Origin: Candidatus Melainabacteria bacterium
Lineage (GTDB): Bacteria; Cyanobacteriota; Vampirovibrionia; Obscuribacterales; Obscuribacteraceae
NCBI GenBank assembly: GCA_003153555.1
Contig: PLZS01000115.1
Coordinates: 123,806 to 187,805, forward strand
Reading direction: 5' to 3'
Length of the DNA: 64,000 bases
Shown: positions 53,056 to 61,414 of the stretch, piece after piece
Numbering within the stretch: position 1 is the stretch's first letter
Layout: every line of letters begins with the position of its first letter
Position numbers and translations under genes: made by a program
The notes under the pieces: generated by a model
The model's input: the letters and a program-made list of their open reading frames with translations, nothing else
Told to the model about the DNA's origin: nothing
Database searches by the model: none

Positions 53056-53388
53056 ATGGTCCTCGAACTGAATGGACTACACGATTCGGTGTGCGAGTGA
53101 CTGTGTTGGTACCATAGCCAAAAAGTATTTCTCAGTCTTCATGAGATCAGCTTGAGCCGAGTGGATCTACGTGAGGCTGCGGAAAATGTGATTTATTATT
53201 TGCGAGCAGATTGTATCGACTCCTTGAAATATGCTAAGAATCGTGGCTCTTTCGCCGAGCATTATTTTCGCGGTTGACTTTCGCCAATTTGGGATCTTCT
53301 AGCAATCAGGGAAGAAGAGCTTGAGGACAAGCCTTGTGGCGAGAGTAGGAAAGCTGATTGTGTTCTATCTGAAATTGATTTTGAGGAA
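53056..53388 (+). other. In-frame upstream extension of the HEAT-like gene broken by two TGA codons
   Basis: From ATG 53056 the frame of the downstream gene reads MVLELNGLHDSVCE, TGA (53098-53100), a 58-codon coding-like stretch (with DLREAAENVIYYLRAD and SFAEHYFRG), TGA (53275-53277), then LSPIWDLLAIREEELED and on into the HEAT-like gene at 53389. No TAA or TAG interrupts it. Both TGAs would fit Trp by context (VCE-x-LCWY, FRG-x-LSPIW). This may be a pseudogene start, readthrough or sequence error. Otherwise the 391 bp between genes hold nothing recognised. Confidence 0.4.
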
Positions 53389-54051
53389 GTGATGCTCGAA
53401 CTCAACGATGAAGATGGTGTTTGGAGCAAACGAAGGTCGCGTTTCTGGCGAGCAGATTGGTCCAAATACTCGTCGGCAGAGAGAACAAAGCTCACTGAAT
53501 TCTTCACAACTTACCGAGATCATGTGGTTCGAGAAATAGGTTGTGCAGCCCTTGCTGCATGGGGATCAGCCACTGATCTCGTAGCCATGCTCGACGATCC
53601 CGTTTTCATTGTCAGAAAGTCAGCAGCATACCAGCTGTGTAAAGTTCCACAGAGTCATCAAATTGCTGAAAAGTTATGGACGGTTCTTAATTCTGTAAAC
53701 ACACAGTCCACTTATGCCATTGAAACACTCGAATCTTATACCGTGCACGCGCCAAGTGAAGGATTGATTGACACTCTCGTTGCCTTAGTTTCCAATGATG
53801 CGAGGGAGTCAATTCGATGTTCGGCTGCCAGGCACTTGCTCAAGCTTGAAGCAAAAGAGTCTTTGCACTCACTGTTGCCTATGCTGCAAAACACTCCGGA
53901 CGCGACGTGGAGTCTCCATATTATTCTGATTGATGCTTGCACTGAATTTCACTTCGATCCGCCAAACCTTCCTGAGTTAGCTAGGATCGACAATTTCGAT
54001 CTCCAATGTGCACTTGCAGAATTTCTCGCCGAAAGAGCTAATCGCAAATAG
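53389..54051 (+). CDS. HEAT-repeat-like protein
   Basis: A 220-residue helical protein from ATG 53389, which has GAGG five nt upstream. Pairs of antiparallel helices recur: VREIGCAALAAWGSATDLVAMLDDP, FIVRKSAAYQLCKVPQ, ARESIRCSAARHLLKLEAKESL. This is a HEAT/armadillo-like solenoid, usually a protein-binding scaffold. The N-terminus may once have been longer (see the extension at 53056-53388). No neighbours give a function. Confidence 0.6.
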   Translation: MMLELNDEDGVWSKRRSRFWRADWSKYSSAERTKLTEFFTTYRDHVVREIGCAALAAWGSATDLVAMLDDPVFIVRKSAAYQLCKVPQSHQIAEKLWTVLNSVNTQSTYAIETLESYTVHAPSEGLIDTLVALVSNDARESIRCSAARHLLKLEAKESLHSLLPMLQNTPDATWSLHIILIDACTEFHFDPPNLPELARIDNFDLQCALAEFLAERANRK

Positions 54052-54226
54052 TTTTAGCCGTCTTCAATCGATTAACATCGATCAAGCGAGCACTGCGGGA
54101 ACGGGCACCAATGAAAAAAGTTTTGGAACGAGCTGACAAGTGAAATCACTGCCTGTCTTTCAAGCCAGCCAAGGAATTGCCAAATTTAAGGCGTTAAATA
54201 GACGTACTTAATAGAAGGCAATTCCC

Positions 54227-55062
54227 ATGACACTTGAACGGAGTGACAGTGCAGAAAGAAGCATCGCGCCACCGTGTACAATGCTGCAACCGTCCAATCA
54301 AGAGATGCAAATTCACTTTCAGCAAAAGGCAGGAACAACCTTAGAGGCAACATTTATAGACTTCGGAAACCCAACGGATATCTATGGAAAAGACGACATT
54401 GTTAGCCAAGGAATGCACCTGGACATAACAGGCGAGACTGGTGCATCCTACATGCATCGTCCGACAGAGTTCCCAGAACCACCGCTTCGTCAAGCCAAAC
54501 CATTTGTTGACACCGGTAAAACTATTGAACCTGGCAATCCAAGCTCATGGACATTTCCAACTAGAGAAAATTATTTAGGCTGGATGCCCGGAGATCCTAT
54601 AAATCTCCTTACATGGGCAACAGATTCATCGCTGTATATCCAAGAAATCATGAAACAGAATTTTGTTGTAAACGCAGACGGCAAGCATCTTTCAATTTTC
54701 GACTTGGACGATAAACGCTTTTCCGAATTTAAATTTCAGTTCGGAAATGCAGCTAGACACGCCCTCGGTATGGGCGACTTGATTTTTGAAAAGGGCATGA
54801 GTCCTCAAGATGCCGAAACCGGAATGTTCTTGCACGAGCCACCGGGCTGGGCAACAGCCTAATTAAGTCTGCAATTGCTCGCTCCTGGCAACCATATCAG
54901 AAGGAAATGAAGGACAGTAACGCTGATGTCAAAAATAATGCCTACGCTGCAAAACAGGCATCCGGTTTTCACAATTTCGATTCGTTCGCGCGCCGGATGT
55001 TAACTGATTCGTGGAAATCTGCTACAAAAGGTTCATGGGTATTAGAAGACGGCGCTAAATGA
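54227..55062 (+). pseudogene. Hypothetical gene with a single-base frameshift near its 3' end
   Basis: From ATG 54227 (AAGGCAA upstream) the frame encodes 211 residues and stops at TAA 54860-54862 after HEPPGWATA. In the -1 frame the sequence continues naturally as HEPPGLGNSLIKSAIARSWQ for 67 more codons to TGA 55060-55062, ending ...WVLEDGAK. That stop overlaps the next ATG as ATGA. The break lies at about 54841-54846 (ccaccgggc). Without it the protein would be ~278 residues. No slippery heptamer is present, so an indel is likelier than programmed shifting. No family recognised. Confidence 0.6.
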
Positions 55063-55412
55063 AACTAACTAGAAAGCAAATCTGGATTACTGTGGGAGGA
55101 CTAGTTCTGATTTTAGGGGCAGCACTCGCAATGATCATGCCCCCGGTGTCAAGACAATTTGACAGCCATACTTGGGTGACATGCACAAATCACAGCCTGC
55201 GCATTGCAATGGTGCGCGACTTACAGAAGAAGTACAAACTCATCGGAATGACTAGGCAGCAACTATTTGAGATCCTGGGGAATCCGGATGGATCTAATTC
55301 TGCACCTTCAGCAACGTGGGATATGGGTACCACGGTCGGCACTGACGATAATTACTTTATTGTCTACTTTGACGGCGACAAAGTGACAAAGGTCACAAAT
55401 TTTGAGCAGTAG
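55059..55412 (+). CDS. Single-pass membrane protein with BamE/SmpA-like domain
   Basis: A 117-residue protein. One N-terminal membrane helix (about 8-28) anchors a periplasmic domain with KYKLIGMTRQQLFEILGNPD and YFIVYFDGDKVTKV, the GMT...LG.P...DG..v pattern of BamE/SmpA-OmlA domains. Its ATG overlaps the stop of the frameshifted upstream gene. BamE domains assist outer-membrane assembly, but single-pass relatives have other roles, so function is uncertain. Confidence 0.65.
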   Translation: MKLTRKQIWITVGGLVLILGAALAMIMPPVSRQFDSHTWVTCTNHSLRIAMVRDLQKKYKLIGMTRQQLFEILGNPDGSNSAPSATWDMGTTVGTDDNYFIVYFDGDKVTKVTNFEQ

Positions 55413-55535
55413 AATTGGAAAGACGCTAAAACACGGGTTCAAGGCAAAGGATATGACATCAGGTGTTTCTCGAGATGCCGGGCGCTCAGGTTACCTTTGC
55501 AAACTGGCTAGAAGAATACGCTAGCACAGGTGATT

Positions 55536-58500
55536 TTAAGAAGCGGCAGCGAATTGCATGAGTTGGGCTTTGACGTGAGGATCTTTGACGTCGGCTACTA
55601 TTGCTGCGAAGTTATCCTTAGTGATGAATTGATAGTTGACCTTGAGTCCCTTCATGTCTTTATGATCGTTGCGCTCTGGTGCGAAGTTGTGTTGCAGCGC
55701 GCGAGTCAAGGCCATTACTTCGTCGATGCTATGCTTCTTTCCATCAGCTCTAAGTATGCGCTCTGCGGATTGGAAAGGACCTTCACCTCTGCGAACGGTA
55801 GCAAGTTGAAGCAATTTATCGTTTGGCACTGCTGGTGGTGTGAAGTCGGTGGTCTTGGCTGCAGGCTTGTCCAAGACTTCCGCGGTGACTGCGGCAGAGG
55901 TTAAGGTTGTAGCTGCTAGAACATCTGTTGATCCTGCGGCAACAACTCTTTCGCCTACAGCGGCAGCGTCTTGGACAATTGGCTTCAGTGCTGCGGTTGC
56001 TGTTCTTTCAGCGGTTAGTGCGTCGGCCGCAATTGTCCTGTCGGCTGCGGCAACTGCTTCGTCGGCGATTGTTGTGACAGCTGGCCTAAGAGCTGCAGCT
56101 TCGTCGGCGATTTGAGTGATGACTGGTCTGAGAACTGGGGAGGCTGCAGCGTCGTCCACGGCTTGAGTAACAACTGGGTTAAGACTCGCAGCTTCGTCTG
56201 CGACTCTAAGTGCTGCGGCTGGATTGGCTGCGATTTCAGGAAGAGCTGGTCTGAGAGCCGCTACTTGGTCAGCGATTTGTGTGACCTCTGGTTTGAGAAC
56301 TGCTACTTCTTCTGCCACTGTAACAGCTGGTCTAAGAACCGGAGCTGAAGCTGGAGCAACTGCTACTTCTTCGGTGACACTAGCTGCTGGTCTGAGTGCT
56401 GCAGTTGGAGCAGCTGCTACGTCGTCTGCAATGGTGACAGTTGGGTTCAGCACCGCAGTTGGAGCAGTTGCTGCGTCGTTTGCGATCGTGACACTGGGGT
56501 TAAGCGCTGCAGTTGGTGTGGCTAAGTCCTCAGCGACTGTGGCGGTTGCTTTAAGCACTGCAGCGGGGTTAGCTGCTACCTCCTCAGCGATTGTGGCGGT
56601 TGCATTAACCGCGTCCTCTACAATTGTCGTAGTTGGGGTGAGTACTACGCCGGGCGCCACTACTGCTTGGTCTGCTGCAGCGACGACATCGCCCGTTTCT
56701 GCTTTGACGATAGCTCCGACACCTTCGCCGGTGAGTTTAGTAGCCGTTGTATCAACAGCTGCTTCAATGACGGGGGCGGCCGCTTCCCTTTCGACGATAC
56801 CAACAGCAGCCCGTTCAGCCACTCCTTTGACTATGGTTGTGGCAGCGGCTTCGCCGGCGGTTGCAGCAACATCTGCAGCGAGTAATTCGGAACCGGCACC
56901 AAGGGTGAAGACGGTAGCGACAACTGCTGCTACATCAACTGCAGCTTTTCCGAGTGCTTTGATTTCTTCGATTGGCGCTTCTTTGTTTTGAGTGACTGCG
57001 TTGCTAATCAACTCGTTCATTTTTTCTTGCATGTCGGCTGGTAATTGTTTTTTCAGTGCTTGGTATTGAGTTAGCAGTCCTTTTTCGATTTCTACTGCCC
57101 GATCAATAGTTAGGGCGCTGGCATCAAATGCGAAGGTTGATTTGACATCTGTTTGAACAACGTGATTGAAGGCAGTTTGGTTGCCGTCACTTACTGGCGA
57201 AATATAACCTTGATATTGACTTTGGTCAGCGGTATCAACCTTTGGCATGAAATCGTTGGAGAGATTGCTGTGGTACTTGTTCTCATAAGCACGAGCCAGA
57301 TCTTCTTTCTGTTTGTTTGTTGTGAGCTTGGCAAACTCAGCTTGCAGATCTTTGTAAGAGCCGCCGTCCAGCACAAGTGCGCGTACTCTGTCTTCAAGTC
57401 TCTGCTCGCCGTTTTGAGCCACAACGTTGTTAAGAATTTCTTGTTCTGGCGCTGTCAATAATTTCGAGAATTGAGTTCTCTCAGATTCCGGCAATTTCGC
57501 CATGTCTGGATAAAGTCTGTTAATCGGCACGCCATATGCTACTTTGTCGCCCAGTCCAACCCTACCTTCTTTCATGAGCAGGCTCATTGAGACATTGTTG
57601 AGTGGAAGAGCTTGACTGATCATAGCCGTGATGTTTCTTTCTTCTGGAGTTTGATTCCAGACTGGCTTGCTCAGGCGCGCTCTCAAGTCTGGGTCTTGCA
57701 AAAGCTTTTCGACATTTGGTAATTGTTGCAGTGGTGTGGCTCCGTCCATTACACCCTTACCAATTTGTTGGAGCGGAGTTAACACTGGTGACTTGCCGGT
57801 TTGAGCTACTTGTTCGAGCACCGAAGTAGCAAGATATTTGTCCGTATCGGAAAGATTGTTTTGCACGATATCGTCAATCCTCTTGCGATAATCTGCATCT
57901 TTCTTGTACATAGCAGCATCTGTTGGTGACATGCTGGCGATCGCGCTGGCAAGATTTTCGCCGGATGCACCGCCGGTTCGAGTGTCTTGATAGACTTCGT
58001 AAACTGTTCTCTTGATTCCTTGTGATGCTTCGAAATTAGGAGCAGCAGCTTTGTCGTTGATCATTTGGGCAATGCGGCGTTGCACATCTTCGTTCTTTTC
58101 GTAAGTCCCGACTGATTTCAACAAATCTGCAGCGTATGTTTTGTCGTTGCGCAACAAGTTGTAATCAGCTGGGGACATGTTTTCGATTCCGTTCATCAAG
58201 TCTTGAGTGGTATGACCACCGCCGATGAAGCCCAAAGTGCTTGGTCGGTCGAGTTCAGCAAGGCGTGATATGAGCGTCTTGCCGCCGTGTTGAATCTCGT
58301 CTTCTAAGATAGATCTTTGTTTTCCGTCAATGCCTGTGGCAGTCATAGCTTGATCGATTTTTGTGTAATAGGCTAGTGCGGCGCGTTCTTGGTCATTAGC
58401 TGGTGCGCGGCCGGTGAGAGCAAGATCCTTGCCGGCAGTGAAGTCTTGACGTTCTTTTGCTGTCGCGTTGGAAGCTGCCAGGTCGAGATTCTTCGGATTG

Positions 58501-59609
58501 TCGAGCAAGCCTAATAAAACATTGGTGTCGCCTTTGATGATCGTTGCCAGCGATACTTTGCCTTCGCTTAGCAGGTCGGCGGCAACATCTTTTTGTGTCG
58601 CAGAAGTCCAACCCGATGCGAATGTTTCGTTGTATTTTTGTGTAAAACTGGGGTCGCCTGATAGTTGCTTGCGAGCTGCTATTGCGGCTGGAGTGTCGCC
58701 ATTGACAGCATCGCCGAACATTTTGAGATCTTTGGATTCGAGGGCAACGTTTGCCATTTGTTTAATGTCTTCAGGCGTTCTATGATCAACGCCCTTCGTC
58801 ATGGTGGCAAGAACTTTGCGGTTCGCATCGGTGATACCAGGTGTTTCGTCGATAACGTGATCGATGTAAGCTTTTTGGTAAGTGTTAAGAGCGGCTTTCT
58901 CTTCTGCGTTTGCAGGTTTGCGTCCTGAAGCAGCAAGCTCTTGACCTAGAGTCAATTCGCGGCGTTGTTGTTGGGTTGCGTTTGCTGGAACCAAATCCAT
59001 AGGAGCTTTTCCACCGTCGGACTTTTGAACGTCGCTAGCCATTTGCGAAACTTGGTCGGAGTTAAGACTGCCCACTGCAGCTCGCAAAAGACGGTTGCCT
59101 TTAGCTGGATCTAGTTTTGTTGTTTCCAGGGCAACTTCGAGATTGCCGCCAAAGTTTGTTCTGCCATCGACACGATTGAGCATTGATTCAACGGTGCGAT
59201 AGTTGACTGGGTCGTTTCCAACGTGGGTGCGCAGATCATCTCGGAACTTTGTGCCGTAGAGTTCAGCGTATTTTGCTTCGACTGCTGCTGTATTCTTTGC
59301 ATTCTTAGGGTCGAGAATTCTTTCGAGAGCGGCGACATCTGGTGAAGAACTCAAACCGCCCCACGAGGTTTTGTTCAGAGCTTGGTTCAAAAGTTGGGCG
59401 TCTTTGGCGACTGCTTCAGGTGACATTGCAGGGGCTTGGGAGATAGTCAAATTTCCAACAAGACCTTTTTTCGCGAGGTCTGCGGAATCAGTGACAACGC
59501 GACTGTTGTCGACTACTGCTGCGGAGCGCGTTGTCAGATCTACATCTGGACGAGCCGCAGCGGGTTTGTCCTTGTGATCTTTGATTTCGGTTACAGCATC
59601 TTTTGACAT
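55536..59609 (-). CDS. Giant protein with annexin-like segments, tandem repeats and a LysM-like C-terminus
   Basis: A 1357-residue protein, ATG 59607-59609 with AAGGA eight nt upstream. Residues about 70-148 follow the annexin-repeat plan (DAQLLNQAL, PDVAALERILD, AAVEAKYAELYGTKFRDDL), and about 738-790 echo it (KEDLARAYENKYHSNLSNDF). Residues 204-253 and 375-421 are related to each other (PANxxExxAL). An Ala-rich hydrophobic region (about 885-980) leads into ~10 degenerate repeats (LxPxVTxIADEAA, about 990-1206), then a LysM-like domain (about 1264-1313; VRRGEGPFQSAERIL...IDEVMALTRAL). No signal peptide. Location and function unknown; calcium/membrane binding is inferred only from the annexin resemblance. 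Confidence 0.7.
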   Translation of the reverse strand: MSKDAVTEIKDHKDKPAAARPDVDLTTRSAAVVDNSRVVTDSADLAKKGLVGNLTISQAPAMSPEAVAKDAQLLNQALNKTSWGGLSSSPDVAALERILDPKNAKNTAAVEAKYAELYGTKFRDDLRTHVGNDPVNYRTVESMLNRVDGRTNFGGNLEVALETTKLDPAKGNRLLRAAVGSLNSDQVSQMASDVQKSDGGKAPMDLVPANATQQQRRELTLGQELAASGRKPANAEEKAALNTYQKAYIDHVIDETPGITDANRKVLATMTKGVDHRTPEDIKQMANVALESKDLKMFGDAVNGDTPAAIAARKQLSGDPSFTQKYNETFASGWTSATQKDVAADLLSEGKVSLATIIKGDTNVLLGLLDNPKNLDLAASNATAKERQDFTAGKDLALTGRAPANDQERAALAYYTKIDQAMTATGIDGKQRSILEDEIQHGGKTLISRLAELDRPSTLGFIGGGHTTQDLMNGIENMSPADYNLLRNDKTYAADLLKSVGTYEKNEDVQRRIAQMINDKAAAPNFEASQGIKRTVYEVYQDTRTGGASGENLASAIASMSPTDAAMYKKDADYRKRIDDIVQNNLSDTDKYLATSVLEQVAQTGKSPVLTPLQQIGKGVMDGATPLQQLPNVEKLLQDPDLRARLSKPVWNQTPEERNITAMISQALPLNNVSMSLLMKEGRVGLGDKVAYGVPINRLYPDMAKLPESERTQFSKLLTAPEQEILNNVVAQNGEQRLEDRVRALVLDGGSYKDLQAEFAKLTTNKQKEDLARAYENKYHSNLSNDFMPKVDTADQSQYQGYISPVSDGNQTAFNHVVQTDVKSTFAFDASALTIDRAVEIEKGLLTQYQALKKQLPADMQEKMNELISNAVTQNKEAPIEEIKALGKAAVDVAAVVATVFTLGAGSELLAADVAATAGEAAATTIVKGVAERAAVGIVEREAAAPVIEAAVDTTATKLTGEGVGAIVKAETGDVVAAADQAVVAPGVVLTPTTTIVEDAVNATATIAEEVAANPAAVLKATATVAEDLATPTAALNPSVTIANDAATAPTAVLNPTVTIADDVAAAPTAALRPAASVTEEVAVAPASAPVLRPAVTVAEEVAVLKPEVTQIADQVAALRPALPEIAANPAAALRVADEAASLNPVVTQAVDDAAASPVLRPVITQIADEAAALRPAVTTIADEAVAAADRTIAADALTAERTATAALKPIVQDAAAVGERVVAAGSTDVLAATTLTSAAVTAEVLDKPAAKTTDFTPPAVPNDKLLQLATVRRGEGPFQSAERILRADGKKHSIDEVMALTRALQHNFAPERNDHKDMKGLKVNYQFITKDNFAAIVADVKDPHVKAQLMQFAAAS
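55990..56640. repeat. Degenerate tandem coding repeat in the giant protein
   Basis: About ten imperfect units of 14-20 codons encoding variants of AVLNPTVTIADDVAAAPTA. At DNA level they share GTT/GCT-rich cores such as gctgctacttcttc and ggttaag. Such arrays expand and shrink by recombination. Confidence 0.65.
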
Positions 59610-59776
59610 TTTAAAATCCTTCGGAGCAGCCTAAAGGGCTATCTGCCGGAGTACAGGGGGTTTAGTAAAGGGCTGGGTTAGTTGGCACCTTGAATATAGG
59701 TTGCCAACATTACCAGGACATTACCAATCTGTGTGGTCTGGGCCTGGGCGCTGGAAATCGACTTGCGAAGCTCTGG

Positions 59777-59814
59777 CAAAGGGAAAGAGACCGGTTACTT
59801 GCGTAACCGATCTC
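59777..59814 (-). terminator. Intrinsic terminator of the Spy-like gene
   Basis: GAGACCGGTTAC (59787-59798) and GTAACCGATCTC (59803-59814) form a 12-bp stem with one mismatch and a 4-nt loop; on the minus strand TTTCCCTTT follows. It lies 32 bp past the Spy-like stop. Confidence 0.75.
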
Positions 59815-59845
59815 CGGATCTGATTGAAACTGATCGTGTGAGGAT

Positions 59846-60535
59846 TTATTGTCCGTCTGGGCCTTCTGGACCCATCATGCCGCCATCGGGTCCGTCAAAT
59901 GCAACCGGTCCAGGGCCTTGCTCCTGGTCGTAACCAACTCGTGGTCCGCCGCCAGGTCCTCCAGGGCCACCAGGACCACCGGGTCCACCCATTTTGTGAT
60001 GTCCTCCGCCATGGTGTTCATGTCCACCGCCGCCGCAGGCTCCCCCACCACCGTGTCCATGATGTCCGCCGAAGGCATTGGAGACCAGCATATGATGTCT
60101 AAAGTGTTCTTTTTGTTCAGGAGTTAAAAGCGCGAGGAAGTCGAGTTTGTTGTTTAGTTTCTTCGTCGCTAAATCATCGTGTATCGAATTCATTTGACCT
60201 TGGATGCCCAAAACTTCCGATCGACTGATTTCTGGTTTTGCCAGTGCGCTCTTGAGCTGACGATGGAGCGACATCAACTGATCTCGTTGAGCAGCTGTTG
60301 ACGAAAGGAACTTGTCTTTCAAAGCTGCCATTTGAACTAACTGATCGTCTGTCATTCTGGCTTTGTGTTCGCCCTTCCACTCTGGTCTTTCTCCACCGGG
60401 ACCGTCGGCTACGACGTCAGTTCGTGTGCCACTAGCTAAGGTGGCATCGCCTGCCTTGTCTGCCGCAAATGCTGGAACAGCTAATAACCCGCCTGCCAAT
60501 AAAATGTTGGCGAAAAGTGCATTTTGTAATTTCAT
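59846..60535 (-). CDS. Spy/CpxP-like periplasmic protein with His/Gly-Pro tail
   Basis: A 229-residue secreted protein. The signal peptide (to about residue 25, cleavage near AFAADK) precedes helices typical of the Spy/CpxP LTXXQ family: LVQMAALKDKFLSSTAAQRDQLMSLHRQL and FLALLTPEQKEHFRHHM. The tail (from about 155) is His-rich (GHHGHGGGGACGGGGHEHH) then collagen-like GGPGGPGGP. Spy proteins are chaperones or metal-binding stress sensors; the His tail suggests binding of Zn, Ni or Cu, an inference. ATG 60533-60535 has GGAG upstream and a (CAA)7 leader tract. Confidence 0.8.
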   Translation of the reverse strand: MKLQNALFANILLAGGLLAVPAFAADKAGDATLASGTRTDVVADGPGGERPEWKGEHKARMTDDQLVQMAALKDKFLSSTAAQRDQLMSLHRQLKSALAKPEISRSEVLGIQGQMNSIHDDLATKKLNNKLDFLALLTPEQKEHFRHHMLVSNAFGGHHGHGGGGACGGGGHEHHGGGHHKMGGPGGPGGPGGPGGGPRVGYDQEQGPGPVAFDGPDGGMMGPEGPDGQ

Positions 60536-60559
60536 CTTAGAACTCCATTATTGCGTCGA

Positions 60560-60580
60560 TTGTTGTTGTTGTTGTTGTTG
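60560..60580. repeat. (TTG)7 microsatellite in the Spy-like gene leader
   Basis: Seven TTG units on the plus strand, i.e. (CAA)7 in the minus-strand 5' leader, ending about 25 nt before the Spy-like start codon. Unstructured CAA tracts raise translation; length change by slippage could tune expression. Confidence 0.65.
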
Positions 60581-60615
60581 TGATTAACTCACGTGAATAC
60601 TTAGCTGATGAACCG

Positions 60616-60775
60616 TTAAATCATTGAAACTCCAGGATGGCTGGTCGACGTAACTAGAATTACTGAAACTGCGATAAGCACGAGAAGTAGCAAGAGCAAG
60701 ACAAGAACAGCGATTTTGAATTCCTCGACGGGATCTTTTACCGATTTCTTGTTTCGTATTCACCTCTTTGTGCAT
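60616..60775 (-). pseudogene. Small single-pass membrane protein with a one-base frameshift
   Basis: ATG 60773-60775 has GGAG five nt upstream and reads MHKEVNTKQEIGK. At a T4 run (60736-60739 on the plus strand) the frame changes; dropping one base continues DPVEEFKIAVLVLLLLLLVL and on to ISMI-like end and TAA 60616-60618, giving a clean 52-residue protein with one membrane helix. As written, the first frame runs instead into an implausible Ser/Arg-rich end at 60584. An A4 indel (real or sequencing) is the simplest explanation. Confidence 0.55.
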
Positions 60776-61099
60776 TACAGCTCCGGTTTTATCGTCGCTT
60801 CGTTTCACGAATCAACAGTGCAACTGCTGACAATACTCATCTAACCGCAGCCTCGTAAAGCAGTTATGTGTTTTGAAAGGATTTTTGCAAAGGAATTGTA
60901 AAGGCGACAAAATGCCCGTCTGTGGGGGATTCAGTGTTTGAGTGAGCGGCTTTTGATGATTCAGGACGTACTGTTCGCTCCATCGCTGGATTTAACGTTT
61001 TTCTGCCTGATTTTAACCGAGGAGCGGTTTTGGGTATTCCCTAGTTCGCATAGAATCATGACAGTGTAGAGTGAATGCAAGTAGTTGTGAGGTGCACTG
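60776..61099. other. 324-bp intergenic region
   Basis: No gene, hairpin terminator or clear promoter is recognised on either strand. It separates the minus-strand small membrane gene from the plus-strand 95-residue gene, so divergent promoters should lie here. Confidence 0.4.
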
Positions 61100-61387
61100 A
61101 TGACGACAGATGGTTACAGAGACGAGAGTCGAGATAATGATATGGTCGGCGGATTTACAGAGTCATTCGCTCATACATTAATTCAAGGTCCAGTCGATGG
61201 CGTCAGAGATATTGTGAATACATGTGCCAACCATAGCGTCATTCCAAAGATTCAGCTAGTGAAGCCGCCTGAGAAACATGAAGTTGGCACCAATGCCTGG
61301 CAAGCGCAACGAGTTGGGCAAGTTGCGGGATTACTCTCGATATTCTATGTGATCGGAAGTTTGATCTCTAGACGCCGCATTTTTTAG
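61100..61387 (+). CDS. Small protein with C-terminal membrane helix (95 aa)
   Basis: ATG 61100 with AGGTG upstream. The N-terminal half is hydrophilic (DGYRDESRDNDMVGGF), the centre contains FAHTLIQGPVDGVRDIVN, and one membrane helix lies near residues 73-88 (VAGLLSIFYVIGSLIS) before a basic end RRRIF. It is probably tail-anchored. No family recognised. Confidence 0.6.
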   Translation: MTTDGYRDESRDNDMVGGFTESFAHTLIQGPVDGVRDIVNTCANHSVIPKIQLVKPPEKHEVGTNAWQAQRVGQVAGLLSIFYVIGSLISRRRIF

Positions 61388-61414
61388 GTTCTGCCCGCAC
61401 AGCGGAGTTGCCGC

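Noticed and set aside
53098..53277. Selenocysteine as an explanation of the two TGAs
   Set aside because: No SECIS-like hairpin was recognised by eye and neither context has a Sec-typical redox motif; Trp-to-stop mutation is simpler.
55840..56991. Long plus-strand Ala/Ser/Thr-rich frames
   Set aside because: Antisense shadows of the tandem-repeat region of the giant protein.
60584..60808. 74-codon minus-strand frame with a Ser/Arg-rich end
   Set aside because: Its first part fits a small membrane gene, but the second half is implausible; the frame-corrected 52-residue reading is preferred.
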